Shown in pieces: positions 1 to 5,179 of a stretch of 5,179 nt of DNA (its first letter is position 1; every line of letters begins with the position of its first letter). Source of the DNA: Actinomycetota bacterium (GTDB lineage Bacteria; Actinomycetota; Actinomycetes; Actinomycetales; Microbacteriaceae). A program made the translations under genes and the position numbers. The stretch spans positions 1-5,179 of the forward strand of contig WLFI01000067.1 of assembly GCA_009703845.1 (NCBI GenBank), in the 5' to 3' direction. Below the pieces are notes generated by a model. The model was not told the origin of the DNA. It searched no databases and saw nothing but the letters and a program-made list of their open reading frames with translations.

Positions 1-2
1 AT

Positions 3-203
3 CTATTTAGCGCGCAAGTAGGCGACTACCGCGTTGGCGTGACCGTGGCCCATGCCATGCTCGGTCTTGAGCCAGTTGACCTGCTCCATGTGCTTTAGGT
101 CGGTGACCTTGGCTAGTGCGTCGAACCAGAACTGCATCGGCTTGCCGTATTTCTTCTCGATTGAAGGAAAGTATGAGGCTGGGCCTTTTACCTGTTCGGT
201 CAT
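3..203 (-). CDS. DUF4287 domain-containing small protein
   Basis: This is a complete 66-residue protein, ATG to TAG. The sequence matches the DUF4287 family as I know it: an N-terminal YFPSIEKKYGKP block (about residues 11-22), then FWFDAL, then a C-terminal WLKTEHGMGHGHANAVVAYL helix (44-63). It has no signal peptide or membrane segment, so it should be cytosolic. The family has no established biochemical function that I know of; members are short and common in actinobacteria, sometimes fused to other small domains. The start is well supported: AGGAA (minus strand, 210-214) lies 6 bases before the ATG. It follows the CdsA-like gene on the same strand after a 48-base gap, so it may be read through from the lipid cluster or have its own promoter. 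I see no reason in the protein to tie it to lipid metabolism. Confidence 0.88.
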   Translation of the reverse strand: MTEQVKGPASYFPSIEKKYGKPMQFWFDALAKVTDLKHMEQVNWLKTEHGMGHGHANAVVAYLRAK

Positions 204-251
204 TGTGTGTTCCTATGCGTGAGCGGTGGTCGGTGTTGGCTTTGCTGTTGA

Positions 252-1064
252 TTAGAAGTAACTGATCAGCAACGAACCAACGCCAACCCAGATTATCGAA
301 TCGAAGCGGTCGAGCACACCACCGAAACCAACGATGATTGCACCTGCGTCTTTCACTTTGGCCATGCGTTTTAGCTTCGAAGCAAGCCAGTCACCGAGCA
401 CCGCGAAGCCGGCTAGCCCCAGATAGCCCATCAGGTTTAGGTTGGCGGCTGGTTCGCCAAAAAACACACCCCCGCCAAAAACCCAAACCCAGGCTGCCCC
501 GCCAAGAACGAAAGACACGACAAGACCACCGAGGGTTTTGTTCGGTGAAGTTTTCTTGAAAATTCTGAAGTCAAAGGGCTTTAGTTTTGCCAGGGTCTTG
601 CCGCCCACCCAACCGCCGATGTCGAATAGTGCGACCACGAATAGCAGCACAAGGGCGTAGCCGACGAGGTGACCTAACTGCCAGCCCCCGATCAGCAACG
701 CCGCCAACCAAACTAGCCCGAGCAGCGTGCGGGCCACATTTCGAGGTTTGATCAGCATCAACCGCACGGTCTCGAAGCAGCCCCACAAAGATATCGGTGC
801 CCAGAAGCCGCGATACCTGCCACCGTCAACGCCAGTCTCGATGATGCCGTCAATAGGGTCAAGAAAAACGAAGAGAGCCGAGACCAAGAAAATAATCGTC
901 CAGGTGAGCAGACGGGCGGCGATCAGTCGAGCAGTCGGCGATCGGGTGACGAAAAACCAAATGGCGATGGGCACCCCAGCTGCAATAAGTAACACCGCGG
1001 CACCCAACACCGACCGTTGCACAAGCGCTGGCAGCTGCTCGAAAACCCCTAAGACATCAAGCAC
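252..1064 (-). CDS. CdsA-like phosphatidate cytidylyltransferase (YnbB-like context)
   Basis: This 270-residue integral membrane protein belongs to the CDP-diacylglycerol synthase family, which makes CDP-diacylglycerol from phosphatidate and CTP. About seven or eight hydrophobic segments are visible. The family landmarks are in order: DIGGWVGG (148-155), SPNKT (173-177), GD (224-225), then the signature SKLKRMAKVKD (229-239) and GGVLDRFDS (248-256). Two departures stand out. The usual PGHGG reads VGFGG (245-249), so the His is Phe. The Glu after SPxKT in SPxKTxEG is Gly (179). The chosen start is a GTG with GAGG 5 bases upstream (1070-1073); it overlaps the end of the preceding phosphatidyltransferase gene by 8 bases. 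Another GTG at 1068-1070 adds two residues. An upstream TTG near 1133 would force a 77-base overlap and is unlikely. The position next to a YnbA-like gene suggests a dedicated paralogue, but it could be the organism's main CdsA; the window cannot tell. Confidence 0.85.
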   Translation of the reverse strand: MLDVLGVFEQLPALVQRSVLGAAVLLIAAGVPIAIWFFVTRSPTARLIAARLLTWTIIFLVSALFVFLDPIDGIIETGVDGGRYRGFWAPISLWGCFETVRLMLIKPRNVARTLLGLVWLAALLIGGWQLGHLVGYALVLLFVVALFDIGGWVGGKTLAKLKPFDFRIFKKTSPNKTLGGLVVSFVLGGAAWVWVFGGGVFFGEPAANLNLMGYLGLAGFAVLGDWLASKLKRMAKVKDAGAIIVGFGGVLDRFDSIIWVGVGSLLISYF

Positions 1065-1668
1065 GGGCACCTCGATTAGCAACGCGGATGCGCTGCACGC
1101 GCATCCCCGCGGTGACAAGTGACCCGACCACAACCACCCCGGCCCACACGACCACGAAGGTTGGCGAGGTGGCGGGTTTAGCGAAGAACTCTAGGGCGAA
1201 CGCGAGTAGGACGAGCGAGAAGCTGCGCTCGGTTTTGCCGAACGGGCCGCCGTTGATGCGTGGGTGGTCGAAGCGCAGCACGCCCCAGAGCGAGGCCGCG
1301 GTGGGTAGGGCGACTGCGAGCATCAGGGCGAAGGTAGCGAGCGGGTCGAAGCCGAGCCACAGCACACCGGCGAAGAGCGCCCAGTCGCCGAGGCGGTCGC
1401 CGAGCTCGTTCACCCAAAAGCCGCGGCGTGACTCGAGTCCCCTGGCGCGTGCCACCACCCCGTCGAGGTTTGCACCGGCCAAACGCACCAGCACGCTAAC
1501 GGCCACGAGCAACGAGAGTCCATTAGCCAGACCGAAGCCACCGAGCACACCCCCGAGAACGCCGAGCCAAGTGAAAAGGTCGGGCGAGAGCTTGGCTCGC
1601 ACGGCTAGGTTCGAAACGGGTGAGAGCAGCCGCGAATAAAAGGCCTTGAGACCGTAGAGACCTTTCAT
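1057..1668 (-). CDS. CDP-alcohol phosphatidyltransferase, YnbA-like
   Basis: This 203-residue membrane protein of the CDP-alcohol phosphatidyltransferase family swaps CMP on a CDP-lipid for an alcohol acceptor. The catalytic loop is at 66-95: LDG (68-70), AR (73-74), Gly83, then NELGDRLGD (87-95). Against the classic DxxDGxxARx8GxxxDxxxD pattern, the first Asp is Ala66 and the third is Asn87; Asp69 and Asp91 are kept. From memory, E. coli YnbA shows the same LDG...AR...NExGDxxxD arrangement and a matching GPFGK block (here GGPFGKTER, 140-148), so I place it in that subgroup. Five to six hydrophobic segments follow or precede the loop. The acceptor alcohol cannot be read from the sequence. The ATG overlaps the stop of the gene before it (ATGA), indicating translational coupling; longer starts up to about 1761 would run deep into that gene. 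Its end overlaps the start of the CdsA-like gene, which would supply its CDP-diacylglycerol. Confidence 0.85.
   Translation of the reverse strand: MKGLYGLKAFYSRLLSPVSNLAVRAKLSPDLFTWLGVLGGVLGGFGLANGLSLLVAVSVLVRLAGANLDGVVARARGLESRRGFWVNELGDRLGDWALFAGVLWLGFDPLATFALMLAVALPTAASLWGVLRFDHPRINGGPFGKTERSFSLVLLAFALEFFAKPATSPTFVVVWAGVVVVGSLVTAGMRVQRIRVANRGARA
1070..1073 (-). promoter_or_regulatory. Ribosome binding site supporting the GTG start of the CdsA-like gene
   Basis: GAGG on the minus strand lies 5 bases before the GTG at 1062-1064, inside the 3' end of the phosphatidyltransferase gene. It supports the 270-residue product over longer versions with a TTG start. Confidence 0.5.
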
Positions 1669-1991
1669 TTGGCGAACCCGGTGAGCAGAGCATCCACTAT
1701 GAAAAACGCGCCGCCAACCATCAGCAACAAACCGGCCCAAGGGTGCCAGGTGAAGCGCCACGGGCGAAGTTGCGCGAGCACCGCGACCAGGCTAAACAGA
1801 GCGAACGCCGGATAGGCAATGGCGTCAAGAATTGTGAAGAACGCGAGAATGATTATCGGTTGCGAGCCAAGCCAGAAGCCGGTGAACGCGAACCACTGCA
1901 GCACTGCGAAGCCGAACAAGAAGGCGGCCGAACGAAAGGCGTAGCGACCCACCATCTCGGTGACTCTCGATGCTCTGTTGTCGCGGCTCAT
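1665..1991 (-). CDS. Small membrane protein of unknown function in the lipid cluster
   Basis: I do not recognise this 108-residue protein. It has a short charged N-terminus (MSRDNRASR), then three or four hydrophobic stretches at about 20-41, 44-73 (long enough for two passes) and 84-105. A basic, Trp-rich loop (RPWRFTWHPW, 76-85) precedes the last segment. No catalytic motif is evident. The gene is wedged between the acyltransferase (stop at 1994-1996) and the YnbA-like gene (ATGA overlap at 1665-1668), so it is almost certainly translated with them. Two adjacent ATGs are possible starts. I chose the one at 1991 because GGAG (1998-2001) sits 6 bases from it, against 3 from the ATG at 1994, which forms a TGATG junction. 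Being embedded in the cluster suggests a partner or regulator of the lipid enzymes, but this is inference from position only. Confidence 0.8.
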   Translation of the reverse strand: MSRDNRASRVTEMVGRYAFRSAAFLFGFAVLQWFAFTGFWLGSQPIIILAFFTILDAIAYPAFALFSLVAVLAQLRPWRFTWHPWAGLLLMVGGAFFIVDALLTGFAK

Positions 1992-1993
1992 CA

Positions 1994-3241
1994 TCAACTC
2001 CAGTATGCAATCGTGAGCCATAGGCCGATGGGGAACAGTGCGAGCGTGACCGATTGCACGAGGCCGAGGCTTGGGCGAAGCCAGCGGGCCAAGAAGTTGC
2101 CGAGCAGCCAGCCGCCTGCGCCAACCAGAACAATTCTTGTGATTCGGGCGATGAGGGCGGTGCCTAGCTCGGCCAGCGACAGCCCCATAGCGCCCGCCTC
2201 GTGGGCATAAACCTTGACCGGAATGCCGTTGAACATTTGCTGCCAGAATGCTCCGCCCAAGTTAGCGTCGAGTTGCTCGGCGGCCACTTCAAACATGCGC
2301 GGGGTGGTCAGCGGTGATGGTGGTTCGAACCCGCTCTTGACCATCCACCAGGTGGCCAGCACGCCGAGTGCTGCCCCAGCGGCCGAAGCGGCAATCAGCG
2401 CAGCCCCTCGCCAGCGCCAACCAACCGTGACCACCAAAAGCAGCAGCGGCATCTCGGCGATCAGCGGCCAGAAAATGCCCTCGCCCATCGCCCACAAAAA
2501 CACCACGAGCAACCCAGCCCAGCCAAAGGCCGCCTTGCGCACGCGCTGCCAACCGAACCCCGCCAGGTCTTCGATCGGCATTTTGTGTAGTTCGATGAGT
2601 TCGTTTCGAACGGTGGCGACCGCCTCGTCGATTGAATCCGGATGCACGGCAATCGCCGTTCCGTGACGCAGGTTTGTCGCCCGGTGCTTCGGAAAGGTCG
2701 AGCCCTTCGGCAGCGACTCGAAGGTGCCGTTGATGGCAATTGGCAGAACGCGAGCGCCGAGTTCGGCAGCAAGGCGAAACGCGCCGGTGTGAAAATCGCC
2801 GATCTCACCGGTGGTCGACCGAGTGCCCTCGGCGAAGATAACCAGAACCACACCAGCCCGCACCAGGTCGGCCGCACCGCGCAACTGCTCCATGCCGTCG
2901 CCCGAGCGCGAGATTGCGAAGGTGCCAACCAGCCCGCGCGAAAGCCAGTCGGCCGTCGAATCTTGCTCCCAGTAGTCGCTGGCCGAGACCACCAGAACGG
3001 GGCGGGTTCGCCCGAGGGTAGCAAGTAGCGCGACCGAATCTGCGTGAGACGAGTGGTTAGCCACAACGATTAGTGGGCCGTCGGGTAGCGGAACGGGGCG
3101 GGCAAGCGGCGTGGGCGTGGCGTACGCATCCGTGCCCGTAAACGAGGTTAGGCCGCGCGAGAAAATGGCGATGATGCTGGCCCAAAAGTGGGCTCTGAGC
3201 TTGGATGCACGGGCCAACGCCCGCATCGCCCGCTGGTTCAT
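1994..3241 (-). CDS. PlsC-type acyltransferase fused to a YqaA/DedA-like membrane domain
   Basis: This 415-residue two-part protein begins with a glycerolipid acyltransferase domain (about 20-220) carrying all four family motifs: NHSSHAD with the HX4D pair His63/Asp68, GTFAISR (106-112), FAEGTRS (136-142) and VLPIAINGT (165-173). Such domains acylate lysophosphatidate to phosphatidate at the cytoplasmic membrane face. The second half (about 236-411) has five or so hydrophobic segments. Its pattern, GEGIFWPLIAE (253-263), a Gly/Ala-rich helix (279-296), then NGIPVKVYAHEAG (338-350) and an R-x-x-R helix (366-369), resembles YqaA-type VTT proteins, related to DedA, some members of which are reported lipid scramblases. 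That assignment is by eye and less certain than the acyltransferase. Typical PlsC proteins have only about 240 residues. The ATG at 3241 has a weak GGGA 4 bases upstream; a TTG near 3307 would add 22 unlikely residues. It is the first gene of the minus-strand cluster. Confidence 0.87.
   Translation of the reverse strand: MNQRAMRALARASKLRAHFWASIIAIFSRGLTSFTGTDAYATPTPLARPVPLPDGPLIVVANHSSHADSVALLATLGRTRPVLVVSASDYWEQDSTADWLSRGLVGTFAISRSGDGMEQLRGAADLVRAGVVLVIFAEGTRSTTGEIGDFHTGAFRLAAELGARVLPIAINGTFESLPKGSTFPKHRATNLRHGTAIAVHPDSIDEAVATVRNELIELHKMPIEDLAGFGWQRVRKAAFGWAGLLVVFLWAMGEGIFWPLIAEMPLLLLVVTVGWRWRGAALIAASAAGAALGVLATWWMVKSGFEPPSPLTTPRMFEVAAEQLDANLGGAFWQQMFNGIPVKVYAHEAGAMGLSLAELGTALIARITRIVLVGAGGWLLGNFLARWLRPSLGLVQSVTLALFPIGLWLTIAYWS
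1998..2001 (-). promoter_or_regulatory. Ribosome binding site deciding the start of the small membrane protein
   Basis: GGAG on the minus strand lies inside the last codons of the acyltransferase gene. It is 6 bases from the ATG at 1991 and 3 bases from the ATG at 1994, which favours the inner start. Confidence 0.55.
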
Positions 3242-3372
3242 CTGATCCCGCCTAGAAAAAGTTGCGTGATGCACACAGATCCCGATGAGTGCCCCATCTA
3301 GTTGCAACTCTAGAACATTTCGAGATTAGGTAACCTTGAAACCACTAACCAGAGCAGGGATGCAAGAACGCA
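3242..3372. promoter_or_regulatory. Divergent intergenic region between the lipid cluster and ptsH-ptsI
   Basis: These 131 bases separate the two oppositely transcribed operons and must hold the upstream signals of both unless transcripts start further out. The middle (about 3297-3345) is richer in A/T than the flanking genes. On the plus strand TTGCAA (3302-3307) followed at a long spacing by TAACCT (3331-3336) is only a poor promoter match. On the minus strand TAATCT (complement of 3322-3327) is a weak -10-like element without a clear -35. I cannot name a defined promoter for either side. Ahead of ptsH, AGGGA (3356-3360) lies 12 bases from the ATG, a rather long spacing. Confidence 0.4.
3297..3314. 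repeat. Palindromic element in the divergent region
   Basis: AGTTGCAACT (3300-3309) is a perfect 10-base palindrome. It is flanked by TCTAG (3297-3301) and CTAGA (3310-3314), which are also inverted copies of each other, with a centre shifted by one base. It lies between two divergent operons, so it could be an operator. It is too short and lacks a loop and T-tract, so it is not a terminator. No regulator is identified. Confidence 0.35.
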
Positions 3373-3654
3373 ATGACTTACACGGCGAGCGTCACGGTGA
3401 CCGACCAACTCGGTCTGCACGCTCGACCTGCCGCACAAATCGCGAAGCTGGTGAAATCGGCCATCGAGGCTAACCCCGCGCTAGTGGTCACCTTCAAACA
3501 CACCTCGGGCAAGCACGCTCAGGCAAAATCGGCGCTGATGCTGATGGCGCTGGGGGCAAAATCTGGTGAGTCGGTTGAGATTCAGATTGAGGGCACGAGC
3601 GATGAAGCGGCCGCCGCGCTGGTGGCCGACATTCAAGGGTTTTTGATCGAATGA
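3373..3654 (+). CDS. ptsH: Phosphocarrier protein HPr of the PTS
   Basis: This 93-residue cytosolic protein accepts a phosphoryl group from Enzyme I and passes it to sugar-specific Enzyme II components. The active-site block LGLHARPA (13-20) holds the phosphorylated His16 and the conserved Arg18. The second family block, AKSALMLMALGA (51-62), places Ser53 at the position of the regulatory Ser46 in Firmicutes HPr; whether it is phosphorylated here is unknown, and no HPr kinase is visible. At 93 residues it is a few longer than the usual 85-89. The extra length appears to lie between the two motifs (about 31-50, rich in Ala, His and Lys). The stop codon overlaps the Enzyme I start as ATGA, so the two proteins are probably made in coupled fashion. 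The ATG at 3373 is preceded by AGGGA at a somewhat long distance. Confidence 0.95.
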   Translation: MTYTASVTVTDQLGLHARPAAQIAKLVKSAIEANPALVVTFKHTSGKHAQAKSALMLMALGAKSGESVEIQIEGTSDEAAAALVADIQGFLIE

Positions 3655-5179
3655 GTTCATCGCGCACCGATGTAGTGCTTAGCGGCGTGGGGGTCGGCCT
3701 CACCTCTGCCACGGCACCGGCTTTTGTGGTTGCAGCAACCGCGCCGCTGCCGCCCTATCGCATGAGCGACCTCACTCCTCAAGAAGAAGCCGATCGCCTT
3801 GCCGCCTCGGTTGCCAAAGTTCAACTCTCGCTTCATGCGGTTGCTGCTGATTCAACCGGCGAGGCACGAGAGGTGCTCGAAGCCCTGGCCGAAATCGTTG
3901 CCGATGAAATGCTGTTAGGCAGCGCACGCGAATTCATTAACCAAGGATGGTCGGCTGAAAGCGCATTCGGAAAAGCGGTGAGCAACTTCATCGCGCCGTT
4001 GGTCAAAGAAGATGCTGCCGAGCGATTCGATGACTTTGAGTGGCTCTCTCAATTGGTTCAGGCCGACCTGGCCGGCATCACCTTGGCGCGCGAACTGCCA
4101 ACCGAAGGCCGTTGGGTGCTGGTCATCGACGACCTCACCCCCGCCGACACCGCGCAGTTCACCGATGCGATTGCCGGGGTGGCCACCATCAACGGTGGAC
4201 CGACATCTCACGCATCGATAATCTGTGCCGCACTGGGCATTCCCGCCGTCGTGGCCTGTGCCGAGGCGGCCACGGTCACCGATGGCGACACCCTGTTGGT
4301 TGACCCGCTCGGCAACCGGGTGGTGGTGAATCCCGTCGAACTGCAGGCTTCGTATAGCGTCGCCTTCACCGCACACCTCTCTGAACCGCTGATTGAAGTG
4401 CGGGCCAACGTTGGTTCGCTGCAAGACGCTCATTCGGCGAGCGCCACCGAGGCTTCGGGCGTGGGCTTGTTGCGTACCGAGTTTTTATTCTCGGATGCTG
4501 AAACCGAGCCAACCCACGAAGCTCAGGTTGATCAGTACCGAGCCATTTTTGAAAGCTCACCGGCCGGGCCGATTGTGGTTCGCACGTTAGACGTGGCAAG
4601 CGACAAGCCACTGAAGTTTGCGGTGAGCAGCCTCGAAGAGCAAGATCGTGGCTATCGGTTTTTGGTCGACAACCTCGGTCTCATCGAGCGCCAACTCGAC
4701 GCGCTCTCGGCAGCGCAGAAACTTAGCGGCCGCGAAGTTTGGGTTATGGCACCGATGCTTGGGTCGCCCGATCAGGTTCGCTATTTTGCCGACCTAGTGC
4801 GTGTGAGAACCGACTTCAGAGTCGGCGCAATGATCGAGCTGGCTTCACTGGCACATACCGTCGCCGAACTGGCCGGCATTGTCGATTTTGTCTCGATTGG
4901 CACGAATGACCTGAGCCAAGACCTCTTCGGTATTGACCGAAACGCACCTTCGCGGCCCGAATTGCTCGACCATTGGCAACCTCGCCTAATCGAACTGATT
5001 GGCCGCGTGGCCGTCACTGCGCGAAACGCTGGAATCGACTGTTCAGTTTGCGGTTCGGCCGCCAGCGACCCGACCTTTGCGGTGGTGCTGGCCGGGCTCG
5101 GAGTGAACTCGGTTAGCAGCGCACCAGCTGCGGTTTCGCATGTCCGCGAAAGTTTGATGGCGTTCGAACTCGCAACCGC
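3651..5179 (+). CDS. ptsI: PTS Enzyme I (phosphoenolpyruvate-protein phosphotransferase), 3' end missing
   Basis: This is the first cytosolic PTS enzyme, which takes phosphate from phosphoenolpyruvate onto a histidine and hands it to HPr. The frame is open for 509 codons from the ATG overlapping the ptsH stop, and leaves the window without a stop; by comparison with the family only a short tail should be missing. Domains in order: helical HPr-binding region (about 40-145), the phosphohistidine domain with NGGPTSHAS and His187 (181-189), then the PEP-binding barrel. By alignment to E. coli the PEP-binding arginines are Arg275 (GLLRTEF), Arg311 (RTLDVASDKP), Arg336 and Arg430. The metal ligands are Glu396 (MIEL) and Asp420 (GTND), and the catalytic Cys is Cys467. 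All are present, so activity is expected. Neighbouring motifs are worn: GGDK reads ASDK, CGE reads CGS, and the NPxLGxR block reads QDRGYR. The protein is also somewhat shorter than the usual 550-575 residues. Confidence 0.93.
   Translation, partial: MSSSRTDVVLSGVGVGLTSATAPAFVVAATAPLPPYRMSDLTPQEEADRLAASVAKVQLSLHAVAADSTGEAREVLEALAEIVADEMLLGSAREFINQGWSAESAFGKAVSNFIAPLVKEDAAERFDDFEWLSQLVQADLAGITLARELPTEGRWVLVIDDLTPADTAQFTDAIAGVATINGGPTSHASIICAALGIPAVVACAEAATVTDGDTLLVDPLGNRVVVNPVELQASYSVAFTAHLSEPLIEVRANVGSLQDAHSASATEASGVGLLRTEFLFSDAETEPTHEAQVDQYRAIFESSPAGPIVVRTLDVASDKPLKFAVSSLEEQDRGYRFLVDNLGLIERQLDALSAAQKLSGREVWVMAPMLGSPDQVRYFADLVRVRTDFRVGAMIELASLAHTVAELAGIVDFVSIGTNDLSQDLFGIDRNAPSRPELLDHWQPRLIELIGRVAVTARNAGIDCSVCGSAASDPTFAVVLAGLGVNSVSSAPAAVSHVRESLMAFELAT

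Noticed and set aside
204..251. Possible terminator between the CdsA-like and DUF4287 genes
   Set aside because: No stable stem with a T-tract is visible in these 48 bases.
1065..1133. N-terminal extension of the CdsA-like protein from a TTG
   Set aside because: It would overlap the preceding gene by 77 bases, has no convincing ribosome binding site, and adds a non-family sequence.
338..1639. Several plus-strand open frames of 72-183 codons antisense to the CdsA-like and phosphatidyltransferase genes
   Set aside because: Their translations are rich in Arg, Pro, Ser and Thr with no recognisable motif, and they lie opposite clear membrane enzymes. They are composition shadows.
1669..1761. N-terminal extension of the phosphatidyltransferase
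   Set aside because: The added residues overlap the small membrane protein gene by nearly 100 bases and are not family-like; the ATGA junction is a better start.
3360..3500. Out-of-frame ATG at 3360 just before ptsH, a possible short upstream reading frame
   Set aside because: It runs through the start of ptsH in another frame to a nearby stop, has no ribosome binding site of its own, and encodes nothing recognisable.
3915..4433. A 172-codon minus-strand open frame antisense to ptsI
   Set aside because: It lies opposite the Enzyme I phosphohistidine and PEP-binding regions, and its translation resembles no family.

Overview
The window looks like a chromosomal stretch from an actinobacterium of moderate GC content, possibly a small-genome or freshwater Microbacteriaceae-type organism. 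This is inferred from the base composition, the use of GTG starts, and the style of the PTS Enzyme I sequence. Nothing in the window fixes the taxon. There are seven genes and almost no spare DNA. No RNA gene, mobile element or CRISPR array is visible.

Left part (1-3241, minus strand, so read from right to left): a tightly packed, probably co-transcribed cluster. In transcription order it encodes (a) a 1-acylglycerol-3-phosphate acyltransferase (PlsC type) whose C-terminal half is a multi-pass membrane domain resembling the YqaA/DedA (VTT) family; (b) an unrecognised small membrane protein of about 108 residues; (c) a CDP-alcohol phosphatidyltransferase with the altered motif I recall from E. 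coli YnbA; (d) a CdsA-like phosphatidate cytidylyltransferase with substitutions in its signature. Their junctions overlap or touch. After a 48-base gap comes (e) a 66-residue DUF4287 protein that completes the minus-strand run.

Read as a pathway, (a) would turn lysophosphatidate into phosphatidate, (d) would activate it to CDP-diacylglycerol, and (c) would transfer the phosphatidyl group to an alcohol acceptor that cannot be read from sequence. The VTT-like domain of (a) may help move lipid across the bilayer. Parts of this cluster resemble the E. coli ynbA-ynbB pair, whose product was undefined to my knowledge. This is the most interesting part of the window.

Middle (3242-3372): a 131-base divergent intergenic region that should hold the promoters of both operons. 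It contains a 10-base perfect palindrome nested in a larger imperfect inverted repeat.

Right part (3373-5179, plus strand): the general PTS phosphotransferases, HPr (ptsH) and Enzyme I (ptsI), joined by an ATGA stop/start overlap. Enzyme I runs off the right edge after 509 codons. Its catalytic residues are intact, but several flanking motifs are unusually diverged. No sugar-specific Enzyme II component lies in the window.
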